From the NCBI RefSeq assembly GCF_000152265.2, contig NC_021592.1, positions 1,302,001 to 1,366,000 on the forward strand: a DNA stretch of 64,000 bases. The letters run 5' to 3'. Below are positions 19,833 through 27,913 of the stretch, piece after piece (position 1 is the stretch's first letter; each line of letters starts with the position of its first letter). The notes under the pieces were generated by a model. It made no database searches. It worked only from the letters and a program-made list of their open reading frames with translations, and was not told the origin of the DNA. Source of the stretch: Ferroplasma acidarmanus Fer1 (GTDB lineage Archaea > Thermoplasmatota > Thermoplasmata > Thermoplasmatales > Thermoplasmataceae). The translations under genes were made by a program, and so were the position numbers.

Positions 19833-20953
19833 CCTTTTACTTTGAACTGCACCAGCCCTTAAGGCTTCGCCCATTAAAAATACAGGACAGGCCTGATAAG
19901 ATGGGCATATTCTGGGAAGAACAGAACAGGGATATTTTTAAGAGAATATCAGAAATTTCTTACATCCCAGCAACAAAACTTTTAATGGAAAGCGGGATTA
20001 AATCAACATTTTCCCTGTCAGGGACGTTTATTGAACAGGCATTGAAATACAGCCCTGAAACTATAGATGTTATAGATGACTATGTAAAATCAGGATTGTG
20101 TGAACTGATGGGAGAAACATATTTCCATTCCCTTGCTTCAATCTGGAATGAAGATGAATTTAAATACCAGGTAAATGAACAGATGCATTCAATAAAAAGC
20201 ATCTTTAATTATTCCCCTGTGTCATTCAGGAATACGGAACTCATATACAATAACAGGATTGCAGAGATGGCCAGGGATATGGGCTTCCGGAATATCCTGG
20301 CGGAGGGCACAGAAGAAATCTCAAGGCGTTATAGCCCTAATTTCAGGTATTTATCCCCATCCGGTGTAAACCTCTACCTTAGAAATTATCCTATGAGTGA
20401 TAATATTTCGTTCAGATTTTCCAACACTGCCTGGAGCGGGTATCCACTGACAGCAGACAAATACATTCAATGGATTCAAAATAGCCCGGGAGATATAATG
20501 AACCTTTACATGGACTATGAGACTTTCGGCGAACACCAGAGAAAGGAAACGGGCATATTCGATTTCGTCCACTACCTGGGAAAATATATCGAGCAATATG
20601 GCATGGAAACCCTGAAGATTGATGAAATACAGGCAAAATTTAGCGTGAAGGATACAGTCAGCATTGACAAAACAATTTCCTGGGCGGATACAAGGAGAGA
20701 CCTCTCTGCCTGGCTCGGGAATAAAATGCAGAATGAAGCATTTAGCCGGCTAAAGCACTGTGAAGATTGCCCGGATAAAAAACTGTGGAGATACCTCCAG
20801 ACTTCAGATCTTATATACTATATGTCCATGGGAGAGCCGGAAGATTTTACAGTGCACGAATATTTTAATCCATACCGGTCGCCATACCTTGCCTTCATTT
20901 ATTATATGTACGCACTTGATAACGTATGCGAAAATGCTGGAAAACAACTGTAA
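19820..20953 (+). CDS. GH57 family alpha-glucan hydrolase or transferase
   Basis: 377 residues. The GH57 conserved regions can be seen: HQP at 11-13, GETYFHS at 98-104, the candidate nucleophile E140 in SFRNTELIYNN, and the candidate acid D232 in LYMDYETFGEH. A helical domain follows. GH57 includes alpha-amylases, branching enzymes and 4-alpha-glucanotransferases; this length is closer to the single-domain amylase type than to branching enzymes (500+ residues). It is the last gene of the glycogen operon, starting 13 bases inside the glycosyltransferase gene. No signal peptide, so it acts in the cytoplasm. Confidence 0.9.
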   Translation: MENIAFYFELHQPLRLRPLKIQDRPDKMGIFWEEQNRDIFKRISEISYIPATKLLMESGIKSTFSLSGTFIEQALKYSPETIDVIDDYVKSGLCELMGETYFHSLASIWNEDEFKYQVNEQMHSIKSIFNYSPVSFRNTELIYNNRIAEMARDMGFRNILAEGTEEISRRYSPNFRYLSPSGVNLYLRNYPMSDNISFRFSNTAWSGYPLTADKYIQWIQNSPGDIMNLYMDYETFGEHQRKETGIFDFVHYLGKYIEQYGMETLKIDEIQAKFSVKDTVSIDKTISWADTRRDLSAWLGNKMQNEAFSRLKHCEDCPDKKLWRYLQTSDLIYYMSMGEPEDFTVHEYFNPYRSPYLAFIYYMYALDNVCENAGKQL

Positions 20954-21020
20954 TTTATTCTTTATACCGGTAAAAACTATGCTGGCATATTTTTAAATAG
21001 ATAAAGGCAATGTAAATAAT

Positions 21021-21254
21021 ATGAAATGCTCAACACCTGACTGTGCAGGCGAAATGGAACCTGCAGGCAATATGAATTTTAGAGTTGGTGGATATACCGG
21101 AATAGGTGGAATGTTTCTGGGTGGATGGAATGACCTTACCGAAACCACACAGACATTCACATTGTACAAATGCAATACCTGCGGGAAGGTTGAACTCTAT
21201 GAACCACAGCCCGTTCAGGATGACCGGGGAGAAAAGAAACATCACTTCCTTTAA
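21021..21254 (+). CDS. Small zinc-ribbon-like protein
   Basis: 77 residues with two cysteine pairs: MKCSTPDC at the N-terminus and YKCNTCGKVELYEP near the end, separated by a Gly-rich middle (VGGYTGIGGMFLGGWNDL). The arrangement suggests one zinc site formed by C-x4-C and C-x2-C. Similar small nucleic-acid-binding-like ribbons of unknown role are common in archaea. The ATG follows an AT-rich TTTTTAAATAGA element by about 30 bases. The last 4 bases overlap the convergent small gene. Confidence 0.65.
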   Translation: MKCSTPDCAGEMEPAGNMNFRVGGYTGIGGMFLGGWNDLTETTQTFTLYKCNTCGKVELYEPQPVQDDRGEKKHHFL

Positions 21255-21490
21255 TGCCCGAAATAATTTGTTGAATCCTTTTTTTCGTTATCCTTTTTTA
21301 TAACTTTCTTCTGTCTATTTATCCCGAATGGGTCTATACGTGTGTTTGTCTCAGAAATTGTATTCTCTTTCTGGCCTTTAATTTTACTCTCCTTCCCCTT
21401 ATCAGGCAATGTCTCCTTAACATTTTTAAGCGCAATCTTGCTCCTCACAGGCTTTATTGAATTCCTGTTTCCATTATTATCCTCACTCAT
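21251..21490 (-). CDS. Small, charged, probably disordered protein
   Basis: 79 residues from the ATG at 21490. I chose this start because a strong ribosome site (AGGAGGTGG, about 21497-21505) lies just before it; the in-frame GTG three codons earlier lies partly within that site. The sequence is very rich in Lys, Glu and Asn (MSEDNNGNRNSIKPVRSK, KGKESKIKGQKENTISE) with no hydrophobic core, so it is likely disordered. The family is not recognised. The strong ribosome site and position directly after the methyltransferase gene support it as real. Confidence 0.5.
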   Translation of the reverse strand: MSEDNNGNRNSIKPVRSKIALKNVKETLPDKGKESKIKGQKENTISETNTRIDPFGINRQKKVIKKDNEKKDSTNYFGH

Positions 21491-21505
21491 ATATTCCACC
21501 TCCTA

Positions 21506-22039
21506 TTATTTTTCCAGATAATACGAATCAAAATAATTGTATTCAAAATCCATATGCAGGGCGGGCTGGAATCCCGATTCAGTGAATATTTTATTTAGCT
21601 CATCATGGCAGATCCTTATATCCAGTGGAGGGCCCATGGCACTTTTTTTGTTAAATTCTATCAGGTAAACGTTCAATGGCTTCTTAGAGTTCCGGATCAT
21701 AAAATCGATTATATCCTCTCTGCATTCTATATCGTGGAAAACAGTTGAAAAGAATATTTTGTTAAACCCTTTAATGTCTACATGGCACATATTTTCATTG
21801 ACAACTTCAAAATTCTTCATTTCCATTAAATTCCTCTGTAGATGGGGCAAAACATCTGGATTGCGTTCAATTGCATACACCTTCCCATTTTTGAGTTTAT
21901 CGGCAAATAATTTACTGTAAAATCCATCCCCAGCCCCCATATCAATTATTACATCATCGGGTTTAAGGTCCATTTTTTCAACAATTTTATTGTAAGGGAT
22001 ATATTTCTCCCTGAATTCTTTAATCCTCTCGTATCTCAT
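21506..22039 (-). CDS. Class I SAM-dependent methyltransferase
   Basis: 177 residues if it starts at the ATG at 22039 (MRYERIKEFREKYIP). Motif I is VIIDMGAGDGFYSKLFADKL, then VYAIERNPDVLPHLQ (acidic residue for SAM ribose) and a later FFSTVFHDI block, as in small UbiE-like methyltransferases; the substrate is unknown. An open frame also extends upstream to 22096, but those 19 residues begin MQHTT, which is encoded by the end of the neighbouring insertion sequence. In the sequence restored by removing the IS there is no ATG there and a TAG lies shortly upstream. I therefore take 22039 as the native start. Confidence 0.85.
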   Translation of the reverse strand: MRYERIKEFREKYIPYNKIVEKMDLKPDDVIIDMGAGDGFYSKLFADKLKNGKVYAIERNPDVLPHLQRNLMEMKNFEVVNENMCHVDIKGFNKIFFSTVFHDIECREDIIDFMIRNSKKPLNVYLIEFNKKSAMGPPLDIRICHDELNKIFTESGFQPALHMDFEYNYFDSYYLEK

Positions 22040-22074
22040 TCCTAATAGATAATTATATAATATTTGAATATTCT

Positions 22075-22083
22075 CATTTTTCG
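22075..22083. repeat. Target-site duplication, left copy (CATTTTTCG)
   Basis: Nine bases directly abutting the left inverted repeat of the insertion sequence. They are repeated exactly at 23124-23132 on the other side. Nine-base duplications are known for the IS903 group of the IS5 family. The exact match fixes the ends of the element. Confidence 0.9.
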
Positions 22084-23123
22084 TAGTGTGTTGCATAATT
22101 AATAGGCATGTGTCATCCCCCTCATAATATTGTAATTAACAACCTTAAGAGCTAATTCCTGTATAATATACTCTATTTTCTTAGCTTTAATAACCTCTGT
22201 CATTACTCTTTTTAATCCTGAAAAATATATTTCTACAATCCACCTTTTACCATAGCTATTATTCTCCTTCCACTGTTCCATGGAATTCTTTTTTATAAAT
22301 CTTACAATCTTGGCCCTTGTGGATGAACCTCTGGATTTAGTAGAGGCATTTTTCCTGGGGGGTATTACTGCATTATATCCGAACATATTGTAGATATATT
22401 TTGAATCATATCCCCTATCCCCAAATATTCTTAGAATATTATTTTTCATTTTACTCAATAGTTTTCTAGCAGCTTTAGAATCATGTGTATGCTCATCTGT
22501 TATAGTGAATGATAATACATTAACATCCTTCAATGATATTATTACATGTAATTTGAGCCACCCCTTCCTTTTCTTATGCCATTTATGGCCTAAGTAATCT
22601 CCCCTTATTGTTATTTTATATCCAGTAGAATCTATAATGCAATCCAGTTTATTGTTAATATTATTCAATTCAGGCTTAATTCTCCTTATCCTCCTGAATA
22701 TTTCACTGTATGATATTGATTTTATTCCTGTTATAATCGCTAAGGATCTCAATATCCCTTCAAGTGACCTGAACGGTACATTAAATATAGATCTTAATCT
22801 CGCTAAATACATTATCAATGCATCGGGTACTTTGTATGGATGGCCTATTTTTCCACTATTCTTTTCCTCTAATAGAGTATCATAATCCTTTATAAATGAC
22901 AGATCTGTAAGGTATTCCACCCTGTCTACAAGTGATTCATTATACTTTTCCCATCTTCTGTTGGAACCAATCCAGTATCTTTTTATACTTCTATTTATTT
23001 TATTATTGATTTGTGGTGTCAAAGCAAATCGCCCCTATATTTCACTATATAGGGGTTTACCTTTTAAGTTTTAAATTTATTATGGAATAATTATTAAATT
23101 AGAATGAATTATGCAACACACTA
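22084..23123 (-). mobile_element. IS5-family (IS903-like) insertion sequence, complete
   Basis: A 1040-base element. Perfect 17-base terminal inverted repeats read TAGTGTGTTGCATAATT at 22084-22100 and its complement at 23107-23123. A 9-base duplication CATTTTTCG flanks it (22075-22083 and 23124-23132). One transposase gene fills it; its stop codon lies inside the left repeat. Intact ends, exact duplication and an intact gene point to a recent insertion. It sits about 45 bases upstream of the methyltransferase start on the same strand, and its left end supplies an extra in-frame ATG (MQHTT) to that gene. Confidence 0.95.
22099..23022 (-). CDS. IS5-family DDE transposase
   Basis: 307 residues, full length and without frameshift. 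The DDE triad is visible: Asp in DCIIDSTGYKI, Asp in RIFGDRGYDSKYI, and Glu in KRWIVEIYFSGLKRVM; IPPRKNAS and WLKLHVIISLKD are also typical of the IS903/IS5 group. It cuts and joins the element's ends by direct DDE chemistry. The start ATG at 23022 leaves 101 bases to the right end. The host promoter is probably within the right-end non-coding stretch. Confidence 0.95.
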   Translation of the reverse strand: MTPQINNKINRSIKRYWIGSNRRWEKYNESLVDRVEYLTDLSFIKDYDTLLEEKNSGKIGHPYKVPDALIMYLARLRSIFNVPFRSLEGILRSLAIITGIKSISYSEIFRRIRRIKPELNNINNKLDCIIDSTGYKITIRGDYLGHKWHKKRKGWLKLHVIISLKDVNVLSFTITDEHTHDSKAARKLLSKMKNNILRIFGDRGYDSKYIYNMFGYNAVIPPRKNASTKSRGSSTRAKIVRFIKKNSMEQWKENNSYGKRWIVEIYFSGLKRVMTEVIKAKKIEYIIQELALKVVNYNIMRGMTHAY

Positions 23124-23132
23124 CATTTTTCG
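23124..23132. repeat. Target-site duplication, right copy (CATTTTTCG)
   Basis: Exact copy of 22075-22083, directly after the right inverted repeat of the insertion sequence. Joining 22083 to 23133 restores the empty site. Confidence 0.9.
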
Positions 23133-23199
23133 GTATGATTATTATGTTATTCTATCCAGGGATTTTTGCAATCAATGCCATTATAAACAATTGCTTCCA

Positions 23200-23829
23200 T
23201 TATCTTTCTATCATTTTAGCTGAAATTATCTTAAACGCATCTGTCAGGTCTTTCTCCTCAAGAATAATTATTGTATCACTATAAAATGAGATAATCTGCA
23301 GAATATTAATGCCAGCCCTGTACAGCAGCATGGTTATAAAATTAATATATCCCTTTGTTTTTTCTATCTCTTCCGGGCTTATGATGGATAGTTGCCCCAG
23401 ATCCTTCTTATGCTCTATTATCTGTTCGTCTGAAAAGAAATTTGAAAACCCTTTAATTGTTTCATTGTCCCCAATAAGGGAAAAGGAATTTTTTGTCTCA
23501 ACAAGGTTTATGGAATTCAATTTTTTTAGATTCCCTATAATTCCTGTTATAATTTTAAGGCTTTCATAGCTTTTTTTAATAACTATAAGGGAAATATTGG
23601 ATGACATTTCAAGGTTTGACCTGTCTAAAATTTCAGAATTATATACAGCCTGCCCATTGCTTCTATACCGTTTCAGGGCAGCCATCGTAGCATCAAAATC
23701 TTCTATTCCTGTATTTGCCATAATTTCCCGGGAAAGGGCTGAAATATTGATAATACCTCTATTCAGGTAATCTTTTAGGTCTGGATTCCCATCGATGTAC
23801 TTTCTAACTATTTCTGCGGTGTTAACCAT
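23200..23829 (-). CDS. Protein with C-terminal ACT-like domain, possible regulator
   Basis: About 209 residues from the ATG at 23829 (MVNTAEIVRKYIDGNPDLKD). Thirteen more residues are open upstream but unlikely to be used. The N-terminal third looks like a small helical (possibly winged-helix) domain (NRGIINISALSREIMANTG). The C-terminal part (YRAGINILQIISFYSDTIIILEEKDLTDAFKII) has the strand-helix-strand pattern of ACT domains. ACT modules bind amino acids or related ligands. Small archaeal proteins of this make-up are conserved but uncharacterised. It diverges from NOG1. Confidence 0.65.
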   Translation of the reverse strand: MVNTAEIVRKYIDGNPDLKDYLNRGIINISALSREIMANTGIEDFDATMAALKRYRSNGQAVYNSEILDRSNLEMSSNISLIVIKKSYESLKIITGIIGNLKKLNSINLVETKNSFSLIGDNETIKGFSNFFSDEQIIEHKKDLGQLSIISPEEIEKTKGYINFITMLLYRAGINILQIISFYSDTIIILEEKDLTDAFKIISAKMIER

Positions 23830-23910
23830 TTTATCATGTATATACAAATTGTTAAAATAATTTATCAATTGATAATGAAAAGGATATTAACCAGCTTGAA
23901 ATTGGGTTGT

Positions 23911-24894
23911 ATGTTTGATTATATTCCTACAGTATTAAGATCACAGGAAATCATAGATAAATCATTTCATAAGGCTTCAAATATCGTTGAACCTTACTTC
24001 CCGAAAAAAGAAATGAAAATCAGGAAGGAGGTTACTGACAGAATATCCACAATTGAAAGTATTTCAACGGGCCACCTGGATAAAATAATTAGAAAATTCC
24101 CTACCATTGAAACACTACATCCCTTCTACTTTGACCTAATTGATTTAATGTTCGACGTTGACAAATATAAGCTGAGCCTTGGAAATGTCCAGTGGACAAC
24201 GGATAAAATTAAGGACTTCAGCACAGTTTATATCAAAAAACTCAAAGGAGTAAAAACAATAAATGAAATGAATAATATAATGAAGCAGTACTACGGAAGA
24301 TTCTCATCACTTATAAAAAACATAAACAAAGACCTGCTTTACCTTGGAGAATGCAGAAATTATCTGCGCAGGCTTCCAGGTATTATAACAGATATACCAA
24401 CGTTCATAATCGCCGGTATTCCTAACTCCGGAAAAAGCTCACTGATACAGAAGCTTACAGGAACAACACCAGACATTGCCAGTTACCCCTTTACAACAAA
24501 GGAGATACTTATAGGCTATAAGAATATAGGCACCAGGAGGGTTCAGTTCATAGATACCCCTGGAATTCTGGATCGCCCCATGGATGACAGAAATGATATA
24601 GAAAGGAGGGCAATAATAGCCTTATCAAAAATAGAAGGTACTATACTATTCCTCTTTGATTACTCCGGGACTTCCAGTTATACGGAGGATCAGCAGAATA
24701 ATTTATTCAATGAAATTTCTGGAAGCTTTCCCAATAAAATAATAAGAATCCAGACAAAAATTGATATAAGTGAAAGAAAGGAAAACATATGCATATCATC
24801 TGTAACTTCTCCCGGGCTTAAGGAGCTTGATGATGTGGTAATTGCCGAGGTGGAAAATTTTTATGCAGCAAGAAATCAGGAAACAGGTTATTAA
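23911..24894 (+). CDS. NOG1-type GTPase (Obg superfamily)
   Basis: About 327 residues from the ATG at 23911. I chose this start because archaeal NOG1 proteins begin MFDxIPTVLxxxEII, exactly as here ([15 protein letters not shown]); an upstream open stretch of 25 codons is not part of the family. A helical N-terminal domain is followed by the G domain: G1 [16 protein letters not shown]3 [12 protein letters not shown]4 probably QTKID, G5 near ISSVTS. NOG1 acts in large ribosomal subunit assembly. The 3' end overlaps the GluRS gene by 32 bases. Confidence 0.92.
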   Translation: MFDYIPTVLRSQEIIDKSFHKASNIVEPYFPKKEMKIRKEVTDRISTIESISTGHLDKIIRKFPTIETLHPFYFDLIDLMFDVDKYKLSLGNVQWTTDKIKDFSTVYIKKLKGVKTINEMNNIMKQYYGRFSSLIKNINKDLLYLGECRNYLRRLPGIITDIPTFIIAGIPNSGKSSLIQKLTGTTPDIASYPFTTKEILIGYKNIGTRRVQFIDTPGILDRPMDDRNDIERRAIIALSKIEGTILFLFDYSGTSSYTEDQQNNLFNEISGSFPNKIIRIQTKIDISERKENICISSVTSPGLKELDDVVIAEVENFYAARNQETGY

Positions 24895-26506
24895 AAACGC
24901 ATATATGCATGGTGGGAAAGCGGATATTTCCTCAGTTGTTGGAAAGTTGATTTCCATTAACCCGGATGCAAAAAAGGATATGAAAACCCTTATGGGAACA
25001 ATAAGGAAATATGTTGACGAGGTAAATGCAATGGGTGCTGACCAGCTGGAGGAGATCGTTAACACCGAGTACCCGGATATACTTATAAAGGAAAAGAAAG
25101 AAGAAAGGCATGAACTGCCTGATCTTCCCGGGGTAAATGGGAGTGTTGTTATGAGGATGGCTCCGTCCCCCTCAGGACCCCTGCACATAGGCCATTCGAG
25201 AATGGCTATCCTCAACGATGAGTATGTAAAGCGTTATGGCGGGAAACTGATACTTAGAATAGAAGACACAAATCCGGGCAACATTGATCCGGATGCATAT
25301 ACAATGATTCCGGAGGATCTAAAATGGCTGGGCGTTGATGTTACAGAAACTGTAATCCAATCATCCCGGATGGAGTTCTATTATTCTGAAGCAAAGCGCA
25401 TGATTTCTGAAGGGTATATGTACGTTATTGAAGAAAATCAGCAGGAATTCCATGATCTCAAATTGAAGAAAGTACCTGTAAAAGAAAGGGATGCCGACCC
25501 TTCAGTTAACCTTGAAAAATTCGATAAGATGATTTCAGGCCATTACTCCGAGGGTGAAGCAGCACTGGTAATGAAAACGGACATAAATCACCCGAATCCC
25601 TCGATAAGGGACTGGATTGCATTCAGGATAAATACCACCGAGCACCCGCTAACCGGATCAAAATATTCAGTATATCCTACTATGAATTTTTCAGTGTCTG
25701 TTGACGACCATTATCTGGGGCTTACACATGTTATAAGGGGAATTGACCATCTTGTCAATACCGAGAAGCAGAAATATGTTTTTATGTACAATAACTGGAA
25801 AATACCTGAATATTTCCATTATGGTTTCATAACAATTCCCGATACAATTCTTAAAACAACAATAATCAAGGAAGGCATAAAATCCGGAAAGTACAGTGGA
25901 TGGGACGATATCAGGCTTGGAACTTTAAAGGCATTGAAGAAGAGAGGATATAATCCTGAAACATTCAGGAAGTACTGGGTCCGTTCAGGAATGAATAAAA
26001 GCAATGCAACCTTTTCATGGGAAATATTTGATTCCATGGATAGGGAAATAATAGATTATAATACAGAAAGGTATTCCTTTGTACCACATCCGGAACTCAT
26101 TAGCCTTCAGAATGCAGAACCCTTAAAAAGCCATGCCCTGCTACATCCACAGCGCCCAGATTCCGGTTTCAGGGAATATAGCATTCCGGCACAGGCATCT
26201 GTTTATTTCCCTGGCGATGAAATTGATAAAATAAATGAAGGGGAAGTAATAAGGTTAAAAGACCTCTGTGTGGCGGTAAAAAAGGGCAATAAACTTGTTT
26301 ATAGCAATATTGAACCGGAAGGCAGGGTGAAGATAATCCAGTGGGCACCTGAAAATTCCGGAGACCTCCAGATATTTTATCCGGACGGGAACATAGACAA
26401 GGGAAAACTGGAACCTTTAGCAACAGAGAAACGGGGAGTTGTACAGCTGGAACGTTACGGATATGTCAACCTGGATGGCAAAAATGGTTATTTCCTCCAT
26501 AAATGA
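24863..26506 (+). CDS. gltX: Glutamyl-tRNA synthetase (archaeal type)
   Basis: 547 residues from the ATG at 24863 ([12 protein letters not shown]); GAGGTG at 24847-24852 is the likely ribosome site. Archaeal N-terminal domain, then the Rossmann catalytic domain with HIGH as [10 protein letters not shown], and a C-terminal beta-barrel anticodon-binding region. Archaeal GluRS is typically non-discriminating, charging both tRNA-Glu and tRNA-Gln; Gln is then made by GatDE. The KMSKS loop is unusual: where relatives have a Ser/Lys-rich loop, this protein reads [21 protein letters not shown]. It overlaps NOG1, and a perfect hairpin lies 28 bases past its stop. Confidence 0.95.
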   Translation: MQQEIRKQVIKNAYMHGGKADISSVVGKLISINPDAKKDMKTLMGTIRKYVDEVNAMGADQLEEIVNTEYPDILIKEKKEERHELPDLPGVNGSVVMRMAPSPSGPLHIGHSRMAILNDEYVKRYGGKLILRIEDTNPGNIDPDAYTMIPEDLKWLGVDVTETVIQSSRMEFYYSEAKRMISEGYMYVIEENQQEFHDLKLKKVPVKERDADPSVNLEKFDKMISGHYSEGEAALVMKTDINHPNPSIRDWIAFRINTTEHPLTGSKYSVYPTMNFSVSVDDHYLGLTHVIRGIDHLVNTEKQKYVFMYNNWKIPEYFHYGFITIPDTILKTTIIKEGIKSGKYSGWDDIRLGTLKALKKRGYNPETFRKYWVRSGMNKSNATFSWEIFDSMDREIIDYNTERYSFVPHPELISLQNAEPLKSHALLHPQRPDSGFREYSIPAQASVYFPGDEIDKINEGEVIRLKDLCVAVKKGNKLVYSNIEPEGRVKIIQWAPENSGDLQIFYPDGNIDKGKLEPLATEKRGVVQLERYGYVNLDGKNGYFLHK

Positions 26507-26533
26507 TTGTTATAGCTTTATATCGTAAAATTC

Positions 26534-26554
26534 ATGTTTGTGTGGCACAAACAT
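26534..26554 (+). terminator. Perfect hairpin downstream of gltX, possible 3'-end element
   Basis: ATGTTTGTG (26534-26542), loop TGG, CACAAACAT (26546-26554): nine perfect pairs with a three-base loop, 28 bases after the gltX stop. No T-run follows directly (the next bases are ATTAAATTAATTT). It may stabilise the mRNA end, mark termination, or be a protein-binding palindrome. It is too regular to ignore. Confidence 0.4.
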
Positions 26555-26774
26555 ATTAAATTAATTTCAGCCCCTTTATGGTTTTGCATATAACTGTGAA
26601 GATAAATAATAATATTTATTACGCTTCATAAGATGTGAGTTCCTTATAAATAAACCTGTAATAGACTACAGAATTTAGGAATCGATAGAAAATGATGGTC
26701 AAAGATAAAAAGCATCAGAATATTACACATATTTTATGTGCTGGAATACATAAATTTATAATGTTTTTAACAGG

Positions 26775-26784
26775 CATAAATAAT
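26775..26784 (+). promoter_or_regulatory. TATA-like promoter element of the 79-residue gene
   Basis: CATAAATAAT about 27-30 bases before the ATG at 26811, the spacing expected for a leaderless archaeal transcript. There is no ribosome site before that ATG, which agrees. Confidence 0.4.
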
Positions 26785-26810
26785 AAGTCCTTAATTGTAA
26801 TGTTGTGCTT

Positions 26811-27050
26811 ATGAATGTAGATGACCAGAGAGAGGTTATATGTGGCGGAGACCCCGATAATTATCTGAAAGCCTATCTTAAAGGGCTATATTTTGACCTG
26901 GATGATGGCCAGGAAATAAAAGTCATATTTTCATCTGAAAAATTTCCATTTAACAATGAAAAGTTCAGTGAGATGGTAAAAGCTGCAAAGCTAACACTTC
27001 TAAATTACAGTGGTACAGAGGATACTAAAACACTTATAATAAAAAAATAA
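26811..27050 (+). CDS. Hypothetical small acidic protein
   Basis: 79 residues from the ATG at 26811; a GTG two codons earlier is possible but fits the promoter spacing less well. Sequence MNVDDQREVICGGDPDNYLKA, then YLKGLYFDLDDGQEIKVIFSSE and a C-terminal TKTLIIKK. It is predicted mixed alpha/beta, soluble, with a single Cys and no known motif. It is convergent with the next gene, with only one base between their stop codons. Family unknown. Confidence 0.55.
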   Translation: MNVDDQREVICGGDPDNYLKAYLKGLYFDLDDGQEIKVIFSSEKFPFNNEKFSEMVKAAKLTLLNYSGTEDTKTLIIKK

Positions 27051-27051
27051 A

Positions 27052-27744
27052 TTATATTTTTCCCTGGATTTTCCCCAGTGCATTGCCCAATTTATAGAGG
27101 AATAAATGGTCGTTCCCCCCCTGTAAAATGCCGGAACATTTCTTCTCATCAAAGCTTATCCTGTGTATTTTTAAACGGTTATAATCCAGTTTGGCATTTA
27201 TTATTTCCTCACCAAATGAAATTCTTTCCTGGAATGTTTCCTTATCCCTCATTATTTCCGCATCAATTATGAAATTTGTATTTACAGGTATTATGCCCTG
27301 GCAAAATGAATTATTATTATCATAGTTAAGAATAAATTTTTTCTTATCATCCATGTGAAATGATGAGGCAATTATATATTTCACGGAACATGTATTAAAT
27401 ATTTTTACAGGTATGTTACCATTTTTTCCTTTAAAATAGTTTTTGTCTGCAATAAATATATACTCTTTATTATTCCTGACTTCAATCCTGTAAAATCCCA
27501 GATGGCCGTAACTATCATACACAAATCCAAGTGTGAGGTAATTAACCCTGTTCAATGGATCATAAAATAAAGGCAGTGATTTTATTCCATGGAACACATG
27601 CCTGAATTTCTTATTTTTTATTGAAAAATTATTCTCGACTTTAACAGCATTGGTTGAATTTATTTTATTTACGAACTCATCTAACTGTGTGTTCCTGAAA
27701 AAATCCACATAAACCTGCCACCCATTAGCTTTAACATATTCCAT
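27052..27744 (-). CDS. Hypothetical protein
   Basis: 230 residues, soluble and beta-rich, with many aromatic and Asn/Lys residues (KKFILNYDNNNSFCQGIIPVN, FVYDSYGHLGFYRIEVRNN). I recognise no domain. A TATA-like CATATAAAATC lies about 20-30 bases before the ATG, which supports expression as a leaderless gene. It stands between a small acidic gene and gyrB, facing away from gyrB. Nothing links it to the gyrase functionally. Confidence 0.6.
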   Translation of the reverse strand: MEYVKANGWQVYVDFFRNTQLDEFVNKINSTNAVKVENNFSIKNKKFRHVFHGIKSLPLFYDPLNRVNYLTLGFVYDSYGHLGFYRIEVRNNKEYIFIADKNYFKGKNGNIPVKIFNTCSVKYIIASSFHMDDKKKFILNYDNNNSFCQGIIPVNTNFIIDAEIMRDKETFQERISFGEEIINAKLDYNRLKIHRISFDEKKCSGILQGGNDHLFLYKLGNALGKIQGKI

Positions 27745-27913
27745 GAAGGTAGATTTTATATGATTAATTAAACATTAACAATTGTTGCACCCGGCAGTTA
27801 TTGCTTCTCGCCTTCATATAACGATGTTATCAAACAATAACCACGATGCCGGAAATAACAATTCCGCCAAACTCAATAAAACTTATTACGTTATATTGTA
27901 TTACAGTAATAGT

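Larger units (their letters stand above)
26507..26810. other. Gene-free 304-base region with hairpins and a promoter
   Basis: Between gltX and a small gene. It holds a perfect 9-bp stem hairpin (26534-26554), a second fold in which TTCCT near 26640 can pair with AGGAA near 26677 around an inner CTGTA/TACAG stem, and a small CACAT/ATGTG hairpin near 26726-26740. A TATA-like element for the next gene lies at 26775-26784. No ORF of note and no tRNA seen. Confidence 0.5.

Noticed and set aside
22040-22096. Upstream extension of the methyltransferase (MQHTT start)
   Set aside because: The ATG belongs to the insertion-sequence end; the restored site has no ATG there and a stop shortly upstream.
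27782-27913. N-terminal extension of GyrB
   Set aside because: The 44 residues share nothing with GyrB, and the ATG at 27914 is directly followed by the conserved N-terminal region.
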